This document shows, piece by piece, positions 6,041 to 13,535 of a DNA stretch of 14,109 nucleotides (positions are counted from its first letter, which is position 1; each line of letters begins with the position of its first letter). The notes under the pieces were generated by a model. The model worked only from the letters and a program-made list of their open reading frames with translations, was not told where the DNA came from and made no database searches. The DNA is taken from NCBI GenBank assembly GCA_904502165.1, contig CAJGDB010000045.1:1-14109 (forward strand), read 5' to 3'. The position numbers were made by a program, and so were the translations under genes. The DNA is from an uncultured Akkermansia sp. GTDB taxonomy: Bacteria > Verrucomicrobiota > Verrucomicrobiia > Verrucomicrobiales > Akkermansiaceae.

Positions 6041-6730
6041 ATGCAGATACTGGTGGTAGAGGACGATGTTGATATTGCCGAGCTTGTGGCATTTAATCTG
6101 GAGCGCCAGGGCTGGGCATGTTCTCTGGCTCACCATGGTACTGAAGGCTGGGAGCTGATTCAGCGCCAGCGCCCTGATCTGGTAATACTGGATGGGATGC
6201 TGCCGGGAATGGATGGTATGGAGATATTGCGCCGCATGAAAGAGCAGGAGACCATCAGCGGTATACCGGTGATATTCCTGACGGCCCGTGGTGCACTGGA
6301 GGACCGCCTGGATGGCCTTTCGCTGGGGGCTGATGACTACGTGAGCAAACCCTTTAGTCCGAAAGAACTGGTGCTGCGTGTGCGGAATGTGCTGGCACGC
6401 TCGAATGCCGGTGCTTCGCAGTTGGTGGTGCGCCGCGGTGCCTTTGTGCTGGATAAGAATATCCTGGCTGCTACTCTGGCGGGAAAACCGCTTGATCTGA
6501 CCACGGGGGAATTCAAGTTGCTGGCTTATCTGATGGAGCGCCCCGGCAAAGTGCAGGGGCGCGCAGAACTGCAGAATATCCTTTTCGGCTATGCCGATAC
6601 CACACAGAGCCGTGCGCTGGATACGCACGTGAAACGCCTGCGTCAGAAACTTGGCAGCCATGCGGCCTGCATCGGCACAGAGCGCGGTGTGGGCTATTAC
6701 TTTAACCCTGATACAGACAATGAAAATTAA
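6041..6730 (+). CDS. PhoB/OmpR-family response regulator
   Basis: A 229-residue two-component regulator that should be phosphorylated by the divergent kinase at 4692-5894. Receiver domain at 1-120: acidic pocket E7, D8, D9 (VVEDD), phospho-acceptor D51 in LVILDGMLPGMDG, switch threonine T81 in FLTARG, and K103 in YVSKPFSPKEL. Winged-helix DNA-binding domain at about 128-224, with LDLTTGEFKLLAYLMERPG (151-169), a recognition helix around SRALDTHVKRLRQKLG (190-205), and the wing GTERGVGYYF (212-221). All key residues are present and length is normal for the family. Its 3' end overlaps the start of the SGNH hydrolase gene by 11 bp, so the two are co-transcribed and perhaps translationally coupled. 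Regulated targets cannot be read from the sequence; the esterase and the flanking secreted unit are obvious candidates. Confidence 0.95.
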   Translation: MQILVVEDDVDIAELVAFNLERQGWACSLAHHGTEGWELIQRQRPDLVILDGMLPGMDGMEILRRMKEQETISGIPVIFLTARGALEDRLDGLSLGADDYVSKPFSPKELVLRVRNVLARSNAGASQLVVRRGAFVLDKNILAATLAGKPLDLTTGEFKLLAYLMERPGKVQGRAELQNILFGYADTTQSRALDTHVKRLRQKLGSHAACIGTERGVGYYFNPDTDNEN

Positions 6731-8678
6731 GAAATCCCTCCTTTCTGCGTTATTGCTCGCGCTTGCATGCCAGGTCGGTGCGGCGGATTATACCAACCTC
6801 AAGGAGCGCTTCTGCGACGAAGCCAACCACGTGATATATAATGGTGCCGGACGTTTTTCGCTCAAGGCTCCGGCTGTCACCAGTTTTGAAATCACGCTGA
6901 ATCTGGCAGCGTTGGAAAGCTACCTGGGCTCCAATGACTATAAGCAGGGGCCGATGGTGACCTGGGAGATGTCTATGCCGGGCGGCCGCAAACTGGTCTA
7001 TGGCCTGGCTGACACCCCGCAGCACCTGACCTGTTACTGGAACGGGCAGCCCTGGGCTAAGGATGGTGTCATTACCTATGATAAGCTGAAATCTTTGGCA
7101 AAGGATGGCAAGGTGACCCTGCAGGTGAGCGTGGACCCCGCAAAGGGAGTGGTGGTGAGCTGCGGGAGCGAGGAGTTGCTGAAAGCGCCAAACTTGAAGA
7201 CTCAGCTGGCTTTTGATACCACCCACTTTTATGAAGTGAACACGAATTACGTGACTGGCGTGGGAATCAGGGCTGCTTCAACGCTGGATACCTCGGGCTA
7301 TCAGGAAGCGGCTGATTACACAAAACCCTTCAGGAAGAGCCGCGAGAATTCGCTGGGGCGTGTTATGTTCTGCGGTGATTCCATCACCCATGGAGTGAAT
7401 GATCAGACCTGGCGCTGGCAGTTGTTCAAGATTCTGGTGGACAATGGCGTGGAGGCAGAAATTGTAGGTCCGCGCAGTGGCTACACACCGGGGTATACCA
7501 ACCTGACCACCACAGACGCAGGTGATTCCTACGCCGGGGTGGCGTTCCCCAATGTGCACCTGGCGCAGTCCTCCGGCCGCACACACAACATCATTTCCGG
7601 CTCCAATGCCGGCATGAGCGGCGTGAATTACGGCGGCCATTCCACTCAATCATCGGCTGCATCGTTCAACTGCGATACCTGGTGCTGCCTGATGGGGACC
7701 AACGACCTGCTTTCCGACGGCGGCTATTCCCCCCAGGATTTTGCCCGGAAGATGCAGAATATGCTGGGCGGCAAAGTGAGCGTGAAAGGCAGGAGCTTCA
7801 ACTGGGCTCCTGGCGCAGACTGGGGTAACATGGGGCGCATTGCCGCAGACCTGCTGCAGGAGGACAGCGATAAGCTCTACGTGATGGCCGTTCCCTGCTG
7901 GGGAAATCACCGCAACAACAATGAGCCCGAGCGGCATGAGACCGTGCAGCAGTACAACGCGCTGCTCAGCAAGTGGGTGGCGGCGTATGCCAAAGCGAAG
8001 GGCAGGAAAATCCAGTTTGTGAATGTGAACAAAGGAATGGTGGATTCCACCCTCCCGGTGCCGTTCAGCTGGCCGGATTCTATGTCCAACAAACCCGGTA
8101 ATGACGGTCTGCACCCGAATGAGCAGGGCTCTATGATTATTGCCGGTAATCTGGCTCAGGCTATGGGAATCCCCGGTCGCACTGCCGGGTTGGAGCGCGG
8201 CTCTGCTGCAGACTGGACCTCTGCCGGTAAGAAAGTGGCACTCAAGAGCGGGGAATCCCGCACACTCAGCAAGGCGGCTTTCTCTCGCGAGGACGGCTAC
8301 GCTGTTGAGTTGAACGCGCTCTCGGGCAAGGGTGAATTGAAACTGGTGCTGGGTGATGAAGAGGGGAGCGGCACCCTGGTGCTGACTAAGGAACGTGTCT
8401 GCTGGGGTGAGCGCCCCCTGTATTGTTTCGAAGAGACCGGCTCTAAAAAGAAAGGCAAGGCTGCAAAAATCCGTGTGGTGTGGCACCCGGGCAAGGATGG
8501 CAACCGCCCGCAGGGATACTACGTGTGGGTGGGTGATATGCTGGTAGGTCAGGCCCTGCCTGCTGCCGATGGCGCAGGGAAGGGACTTGTGTGCAAGTCC
8601 GGAAGCGGCACTATCTCGCTCTCCGGCGTGCGCTATACCGATACCGCCAGTGCCCCGGCGCTCAAGGAAAAGCCTTGA
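6720..8678 (+). CDS. Secreted SGNH/GDSL-family hydrolase (probable carbohydrate esterase)
   Basis: Encodes 652 residues. Signal peptide KIKKSLLSALLLALACQVGA ends near residue 21; the cysteine at 17 does not fit a good lipobox, so export by signal peptidase I is more likely. The N-terminal ~180 residues look like a beta-sandwich. The SGNH core follows: block I GRVMFCGDSITHG with nucleophile S221 (217-225), block II glycine in NYGGHSTQS (303-311), block III GTND (326-329), and block V DGLHPN with D462 and H465. All four catalytic and oxyanion positions are present. A second beta-rich domain (about 500-640) ends the protein. Relatives include sialate and xylan O-acetylesterases, and a deacetylase acting on extracellular glycans is the likeliest role; the substrate cannot be read. 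The ATG at 6720 starts the signal peptide and overlaps the regulator by 11 bp; the in-frame ATG at 6651 would lie deep in the regulator. The TGA stop lies inside the rimO -35 element. Confidence 0.9.
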   Translation: MKIKKSLLSALLLALACQVGAADYTNLKERFCDEANHVIYNGAGRFSLKAPAVTSFEITLNLAALESYLGSNDYKQGPMVTWEMSMPGGRKLVYGLADTPQHLTCYWNGQPWAKDGVITYDKLKSLAKDGKVTLQVSVDPAKGVVVSCGSEELLKAPNLKTQLAFDTTHFYEVNTNYVTGVGIRAASTLDTSGYQEAADYTKPFRKSRENSLGRVMFCGDSITHGVNDQTWRWQLFKILVDNGVEAEIVGPRSGYTPGYTNLTTTDAGDSYAGVAFPNVHLAQSSGRTHNIISGSNAGMSGVNYGGHSTQSSAASFNCDTWCCLMGTNDLLSDGGYSPQDFARKMQNMLGGKVSVKGRSFNWAPGADWGNMGRIAADLLQEDSDKLYVMAVPCWGNHRNNNEPERHETVQQYNALLSKWVAAYAKAKGRKIQFVNVNKGMVDSTLPVPFSWPDSMSNKPGNDGLHPNEQGSMIIAGNLAQAMGIPGRTAGLERGSAADWTSAGKKVALKSGESRTLSKAAFSREDGYAVELNALSGKGELKLVLGDEEGSGTLVLTKERVCWGERPLYCFEETGSKKKGKAAKIRVVWHPGKDGNRPQGYYVWVGDMLVGQALPAADGAGKGLVCKSGSGTISLSGVRYTDTASAPALKEKP

Positions 8679-8703
8679 TTCTCCTGCCCCTCGATACTAT
8701 AAT
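8675..8703 (+). promoter_or_regulatory. rimO promoter, predicted leaderless
   Basis: TTGATT (8675-8680) and a perfect TATAAT (8698-8703) are 17 bp apart. GCGCGC alone separates the -10 from the ATG at 8710, so the start codon's A is seven bases from the -10, the usual transcription start distance. The -35 overlaps the stop codon of the SGNH hydrolase gene, so the promoter is packed into the 31-bp gap and the preceding stop. Confidence 0.82.
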
Positions 8704-8709
8704 GCGCGC

Positions 8710-10089
8710 ATGAATGCTTCCTTTGCTCTCATTTCCCTGGGCTGTGCCAAGAATCAGGTGGATTCCGAACACATGGTGGGCTGTATGCTGGCTGCCGGGT
8801 TCTGCCAGGTGGAACCGGGGGAGTCAGAGGTGCTGATTATCAACACCTGCGGGTTCATTGACCCGGCCAAGGAAGAGGCTATCAATACCATTTTTGATGC
8901 CGTGCGCGCCCGCGAGGCGGGGGAGGCCCCAGCCGGACAGCAGATTGTTGTGGCAGGCTGCCTTTCCCAGCGCTATGCCAGGGAACTGGCGAAGGAAATG
9001 CCTGAGGTGGCCTGCTTCATGGGGGTGGATGAAATTACCCGCGTGGCAGAAATTGCCACCGCCTGTCTGAATGGCACGGCAGAGAAGGTATACACCAGCA
9101 AGGTTTCTACCTATCTGCCGGACTGGGGGGTGCCGCGCAAGCTCATTTCCCCATCGCATTATGCCTATGTGAAGATTGCCGAGGGCTGCAACCACGCCTG
9201 CGCCTACTGCGTGATTCCCCGCATACGGGGTGCTCACCGCAGCCGCCCGCAGGCTAATATCCTCAAGGAAGTGCGCCATTGGGTAGAGCAGGGGGCAAAG
9301 GAAATCAACCTCATTGCCCAGGATACCACCTACTACGGCATGGATAAATGGGAAAAGCGCGGCAGCAAGACTGCCGGTGTGGATTCCAGCCGTGGTGATT
9401 CGCTGGCCAGTCTGCTGCGTGAAATCAATGCCATACCTGGTGATTTCTGGGTGCGGGTTCTCTATACCCACCCGGCGCATTGGAGTCGCGAGCTCATTGA
9501 TACTTTTGCCCAGTGCGATAAGGTGGTGAAGTATGTGGACATTCCCCTGCAGCATATAGCTGACGGAATTCTGGACAGCATGCGCCGCAAGACCGATGGC
9601 GACTACATCCGCAACCTTATCCGCGATATCCGTGCCGCCGTACCTGGTATCGGCCTGCGAACCACCTTTATTTCCGGCTTGCCGGGCGAAACGGAGGAGG
9701 ATCATGCGGAATTGCGCGAGTTTATCAAGGAATTCCGCTTTGAGCGCGCGGGTGTGTTCCCCTATTCCAAGGAAGAAGGCTCTCTGGCGGCTAAAATGAA
9801 GAACCAGGTGCATCATGCCACGAAGAAGCGCCGCAGTAATGAGCTTTCCATGCTGCTGGCCGGCATTGCTGATGAAATCGGGCAGGAGAGCATCGGCACG
9901 CGTATGCGTGTGCTGGTGGATGCTCCCGGTATTGCCCGTGGCCCCTGGGATGCGCCCGATGTGGATGGCAGCATCCATGTGGACCCCTCTCTGCCTGTAG
10001 GTGAATTTGCCGAGGTGGAGATTGTGGACTCCATTGCCTACGAGCTTTTTGCCGACGGGGCCGAGGATCTTGACTTCGGGGTGGAATAA
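8710..10089 (+). CDS. rimO: Ribosomal protein S12 methylthiotransferase RimO
   Basis: A 459-residue radical-SAM enzyme that adds a methylthio group to a conserved aspartate of ribosomal protein S12, in the cytoplasm. The N-terminal UPF0004 domain has cluster cysteines C12 (SLGCAKNQVDSE), C47 (INTCGF) and C84 (VAGCLSQRY). The radical-SAM cluster motif is CNHACAYC (C160, C164, C167), followed by RIRGAHRSRP. A C-terminal TRAM domain covers about 390-450. The signature SLGCAKNxVDSE separates RimO from the tRNA-modifying MiaB. Compared with the forms I know there is an insertion of a dozen or so residues at about 213-230 (KWEKRGSKTAGVDSSRGD), between the QDTTYYG strand and the next helix. The start at 8710 fits the family N-terminus and the promoter; an upstream in-frame ATG at 8569 would put 47 unrelated residues in front. 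It runs convergent to mfd with a 30-bp gap that shows no clear terminator. Confidence 0.95.
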   Translation: MNASFALISLGCAKNQVDSEHMVGCMLAAGFCQVEPGESEVLIINTCGFIDPAKEEAINTIFDAVRAREAGEAPAGQQIVVAGCLSQRYARELAKEMPEVACFMGVDEITRVAEIATACLNGTAEKVYTSKVSTYLPDWGVPRKLISPSHYAYVKIAEGCNHACAYCVIPRIRGAHRSRPQANILKEVRHWVEQGAKEINLIAQDTTYYGMDKWEKRGSKTAGVDSSRGDSLASLLREINAIPGDFWVRVLYTHPAHWSRELIDTFAQCDKVVKYVDIPLQHIADGILDSMRRKTDGDYIRNLIRDIRAAVPGIGLRTTFISGLPGETEEDHAELREFIKEFRFERAGVFPYSKEEGSLAAKMKNQVHHATKKRRSNELSMLLAGIADEIGQESIGTRMRVLVDAPGIARGPWDAPDVDGSIHVDPSLPVGEFAEVEIVDSIAYELFADGAEDLDFGVE

Positions 10090-10119
10090 GTTTTATTCCT
10101 GATGCTCGCAAGGGGCGGC

Positions 10120-13100
10120 TTACATGCACTGCAGCATGTGGAGGGCCTCGCGCAGTTTGTCTGCAGCCTTTATCTTCTGGAGTCTCGGGAACCGCTTGTT
10201 GTCCAGTATATAGTCGTTGTTGCGGGTGAGCATCAGCTTCTGTCCGCTGATTTCCACCTGTGAGATATTTCTCCGGGTTGCCAGAATGCGGATTTTGTGG
10301 ATGGTGAGCAGGTGCCCCACCTCGTGCGGCATTGGCCCGAAGCGGTCGCGCCACTGGCGGTCCAGATCATCCACATCATCCGTAGTGCAGGCGCGGGCCA
10401 GCTGGGTGTAGGCCTCCATGCGCGATTTTGTGGATTCGATGTAGGAGGCGGGCAGGTAGGCACCCAGCAGGTTGTCTGCATCGGCCCGGGTGGCCATGCT
10501 GGCCTCGCTCAGGCAGATGAAATCGGCCTTGAAAGCTGCATCGGCCCGGGCGGCAGGGGCCTTGCCCTGCATGCGTTCAATGGACTGGCGGAGCAGCTGG
10601 CAGTACAGCTCGAATCCAATGGCGGCAATGTGGCCGCTTTGCTGCGTACCCAGCAGATTGCCGGCACCGCGGATTTCGAGGTCGCGCATGGCAATCTTGA
10701 ATCCACTGCCCAGCTCGGTGTACTGCTTGATGGCAGAGACGCGTTTACGGGCATCGCTGGTGCAGAGTGCCTGGCGGGGCAGCAGCAAGTAGGCATAGGC
10801 ACGATGGCCGCCGCGGCCTACGCGCCCGCGCAGCTGGTACAAATCAGCAAGCCCGAAGCGGTCTGCCCGGTCAATGATAATGGTATTGGCATTGGGGATA
10901 TCAATGCCGCTTTCAATGATGCTGGTGGCCAGCAGCACATCTGCCTTGCCATCCACGAAATCGCGCATGATGAGTTCAAGCTCTCCTTTATCCATCTGCC
11001 CATGCCCCACAACTATGCGGGCTTTCGGTACGAGCCGCTGCAGTTCTTCCTTCATTTTCAGGATGCTCTGCACCCGGTTGTGCAGGAAAAAGACCTGCCC
11101 GTTGCGGGCGAGCTCGCGCTCAATGGCATCGGCTATGAGCTTTTCATTGTACGGGCATACCGCAGTCTGCACCGGCAGGCGGTTCAGCGGCGGGGTTTCA
11201 ATGGTGCTCATATCGCGCGCACCCATAAGCGCCACATAGAGCGTGCGTGGAATGGGGGTGGCAGAGAGCGTAAGCATATCCACCATGCGGAACATACGCT
11301 TGAACTGCTCCTTGTGGCGCACGCCGAAGCGCTGCTCTTCGTCAATGACGGCCAACCCCAGGTTTTTGAAAGTGATATCCTTGGAAATGACGCGGTGGGT
11401 GCCGATGACGATATCGACCGAACCATCGGCAATGCCGGCTACGATTTCCTTTATCTTTTTGGCTGGGGTGAAACGGCTGAGCAATTCTATGCGGACCGGA
11501 TACTCGCTCATGCGGGCGCGGAATGTGCGGTAATGCTGGGCTGCCAGCACTGTGGTGGGGGCCAGAATAGCCGCCTGTCTGCCGCCAGTCACGCATTTGA
11601 ATGCCGCGCGGATGGCCACCTCGGTCTTGCCGAACCCCACATCTCCGCAGATGAGGCGATCCATCGGGCGCCCGCTTTCCATATCGGCCTTGGTCTGGGA
11701 GATGGCTCGCAGCTGGTCCGGGGTTTCCCGGTAGGGGAAGCTTGATTCAAACTGCCACATCCACCCGGAATCTGCCGGGTGGGCATAGCCCGAGTTGCTT
11801 TCGCGCTCGGCCTGCACTTCCAGCAGCTGGGCGGCGTAGTCCTGAACGGCCTTTTCTGCCGCCTGGCAGGCACGCCGCCAGCGGGCATCTCCCAGCTTGC
11901 TCAGCTCAGGTGTCTTGGCACCTAATCCGATGTATTTAGACACCAGATGGCTCTGCTGCAACGGAATACGCAGCAGTACACCATCTGCGTATTTGATGTG
12001 AATTTCTTCCTCGCCGCTCTGGTCATCGCGCACGATGCCCACGAATTTACCCAGTCCGTGGGAGGCGTGAATCACAAAGTCTCCCTCTTCAATTTCGCGC
12101 AGCGGTGCCTGGGCTCGCTCGCGGCGCAGGCGATCGGTCCGGTCATCCTGCTTCCGGCTGCGGGGGGTGGAGTAGCGCCCGAAGATTTCGGCTGCAGAAA
12201 GCACCGCCAGGCGGGCTCCGGGAATCGTGAAGCCAAGCGGCAGGTCACCATCGCGGCTCTGAACACCGGACCACGCTTCATCCTCCCCGCAAATTTCCTC
12301 GAAGCGGCTCTTTTCTCCTTCGTGGGGGAAGAACATGACCACGCGCCACTTCTGTTCACGCCATTTACGGAGCTCCATGCCTGCCAGCTGGCGGCGAGCC
12401 TCCTGCATCACAAAGTCACCGGTCTCGAAACTACCCAGAGGTGTGCCGAAAATGGCCGTGTTATCACCGGCATTCACATGGTCGATATCAGGCAGCACAT
12501 CCTCCCGGTCGGGCGGCAGTTCATACACCAGAACATGCCCCGGTACACCGCAGCCCGGCAGGCTCACCACCCAGTCCTCGTGGCTTATCCAGGTTGCCAG
12601 CGGCTGGTCTCCCGGGGGCTCTTCAATCACGAGTTCGGCTGAGTCCAGCTTTTTGAATGAAAGCTGTGAATCAATGTCGAAGGCGCGGATGCTCTCGATT
12701 TCATCCCCGAAGAATTCAATACGCAGCGGCCAGGCAGATTGGAGGGGAAATACATCCAGAATGCCGCCGTGCAGGCTCCATTCTCCGCGCCCGGTCACCT
12801 GGTCCACTCTCTCGAAGTCATGGTCGAGCAGGGCGGTGCAGACTTCATCCAGCGGGTATTGCTGCTCTACCTGCAGAGTAAGGGTAAAGCCGGCCCCACC
12901 GGCAAAGCTGGGGGCGGGTTGCTGCAGGGCTGCCGCTGTTACAAGCACGGCCTGAGTGGCTTTTAGCGGGCCGGATATGGCACGCAGCGCCTCCAGACGC
13001 TCTGCGGCAAGGTCGGGGTCAGAAATGCCCTGGTTGATATGGATTTCCTGCTCCGGCACAAAGACCGCCTGGGTGCTTCCCCACAGGGGCCATTCGGCAG

Positions 13101-13317
13101 CCAGGCGTTCCTGCACCGGCAGGGCATCGGCCACCACCCACACACGGCGGGGGGCATCAGAGGCGGCGGCCACCATTGCCGCCACAAAGGAATAGGCAGC
13201 CGGGCTCACACGCTCCAGCACCAGGGGGGTATCAGTAGTGCCTTCCCGGCACAATTTCTCCAGTTCCCCGGCAAAGGCAGGGGACTTTGCAACGATTTCT
13301 GTGAGCGGCTTCGCCAC
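10120..13317 (-). CDS. mfd: Transcription-repair coupling factor Mfd
   Basis: A 1065-residue DNA translocase that removes RNA polymerase stalled at DNA lesions and recruits UvrA for nucleotide excision repair. Domains in order: UvrB-homology module (about 1-230, with RGEWSLHGGILDVFP at 177-191 and the FFGDEIESIRAFD strand), a short D3-like region, the RNA-polymerase-interacting domain (about 408-465, EGDFVIHASHGLGKFVGI), RecG-like SF2 translocase lobes, and a C-terminal TRCF domain (about 920-1060). Motor motifs: Walker A GDVGFGKT (558-565), DEEQ (659-662), SATPIPRTL (685-693), and motif VI QLRGRVGR (828-835). All are intact. It is somewhat shorter than the ~1150 residues of the E. coli protein. 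The GTG at 13317 was chosen because a TTGACA/TACCAT promoter ends eight bases before it; no usable start lies between that promoter and the GTG. It is divergent from tRNA-Arg. Confidence 0.97.
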   Translation of the reverse strand: MAKPLTEIVAKSPAFAGELEKLCREGTTDTPLVLERVSPAAYSFVAAMVAAASDAPRRVWVVADALPVQERLAAEWPLWGSTQAVFVPEQEIHINQGISDPDLAAERLEALRAISGPLKATQAVLVTAAALQQPAPSFAGGAGFTLTLQVEQQYPLDEVCTALLDHDFERVDQVTGRGEWSLHGGILDVFPLQSAWPLRIEFFGDEIESIRAFDIDSQLSFKKLDSAELVIEEPPGDQPLATWISHEDWVVSLPGCGVPGHVLVYELPPDREDVLPDIDHVNAGDNTAIFGTPLGSFETGDFVMQEARRQLAGMELRKWREQKWRVVMFFPHEGEKSRFEEICGEDEAWSGVQSRDGDLPLGFTIPGARLAVLSAAEIFGRYSTPRSRKQDDRTDRLRRERAQAPLREIEEGDFVIHASHGLGKFVGIVRDDQSGEEEIHIKYADGVLLRIPLQQSHLVSKYIGLGAKTPELSKLGDARWRRACQAAEKAVQDYAAQLLEVQAERESNSGYAHPADSGWMWQFESSFPYRETPDQLRAISQTKADMESGRPMDRLICGDVGFGKTEVAIRAAFKCVTGGRQAAILAPTTVLAAQHYRTFRARMSEYPVRIELLSRFTPAKKIKEIVAGIADGSVDIVIGTHRVISKDITFKNLGLAVIDEEQRFGVRHKEQFKRMFRMVDMLTLSATPIPRTLYVALMGARDMSTIETPPLNRLPVQTAVCPYNEKLIADAIERELARNGQVFFLHNRVQSILKMKEELQRLVPKARIVVGHGQMDKGELELIMRDFVDGKADVLLATSIIESGIDIPNANTIIIDRADRFGLADLYQLRGRVGRGGHRAYAYLLLPRQALCTSDARKRVSAIKQYTELGSGFKIAMRDLEIRGAGNLLGTQQSGHIAAIGFELYCQLLRQSIERMQGKAPAARADAAFKADFICLSEASMATRADADNLLGAYLPASYIESTKSRMEAYTQLARACTTDDVDDLDRQWRDRFGPMPHEVGHLLTIHKIRILATRRNISQVEISGQKLMLTRNNDYILDNKRFPRLQKIKAADKLREALHMLQCM

Positions 13318-13325
13318 GCGCGTTG

Positions 13326-13354
13326 ATGGTATCAGTAAGCGCGTCTGTTGTCAA
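13326..13354 (-). promoter_or_regulatory. mfd promoter, predicted near-leaderless
   Basis: On the minus strand, a perfect TTGACA (13354-13349) and TACCAT (13331-13326, four of six) are 17 bp apart. The -10 ends eight bases before the GTG at 13317, giving an expected leader of about one to three bases. Its -35 lies back to back with the tRNA promoter -35, with 8 bp between them. Confidence 0.8.
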
Positions 13355-13362
13355 ATAAAAGC

Positions 13363-13391
13363 TTGCCAAGGTACGGGGCGGGTGGTAGGAT
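13363..13391 (+). promoter_or_regulatory. tRNA-Arg promoter
   Basis: TTGCCA (13363-13368) and TAGGAT (13386-13391) are 17 bp apart. Transcription should begin near 13398, about eight bases before the mature 5' end of the tRNA. The -10 is followed by a GC-rich stretch, GGCCCGCG. Confidence 0.75.
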
Positions 13392-13405
13392 AGGCCCGCG
13401 TTACT

Positions 13406-13479
13406 GCTCCGGTAGCTCAGTTGGATAGAGCACGAGCCTTCTAAGCTTGGGGTCCCGCGTTCGAGCCGCGGCCGGAGCG
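13406..13479 (+). tRNA. tRNA-Arg (anticodon UCU)
   Basis: A complete cloverleaf of 74 bases. Acceptor stem GCTCCGG/CCGGAGC; D arm GCTC...GAGC with AGTTGGATA in the loop; anticodon stem CGAGC/GCTTG around loop CTTCTAA, giving anticodon TCT (reads AGA and AGG arginine codons); variable loop GGGTC; T arm CCGCG-TTCGAGC-CGCGG; discriminator G at 13479. All stems pair fully. The 3' CCA is not encoded and must be added after transcription. Confidence 0.97.
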
Positions 13480-13487
13480 GATTATGA

Positions 13488-13523
13488 AAAAAGCCCTGCA
13501 CCTTGCGAGGTGCAGGGCTTTTT
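13488..13523. terminator. Bidirectional intrinsic terminator after tRNA-Arg
   Basis: A 15-bp perfect stem (13488-13502 with 13509-13523) with loop TTGCGA; the core is GCCCTGCACC/GGTGCAGGGC flanked by A5/T5. It ends the tRNA transcript on the plus strand and, 13 bp past the stop at 13536, the oxidoreductase transcript on the minus strand. Confidence 0.93.
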
Positions 13524-13535
13524 AACTCGTAAGTA

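Noticed and set aside
10122..10139. Small inverted repeat ACATGC...GCATGT at the mfd/rimO junction as a terminator
   Set aside because: Only 6 bp, overlaps mfd codons and stop, and has no T-run after it in the rimO direction.
10476..10550. 15-bp direct repeat CTGCATCGGCCCGGG at 10476-10490 and 10536-10550
   Set aside because: Inside mfd, encoding alanine/arginine/aspartate codons (RADA) twice; best explained by coding composition.
10297..11745. Plus-strand open frame of 482 residues opposite mfd
   Set aside because: Antisense shadow of the conserved helicase region of Mfd, favoured by GC-rich codon use.
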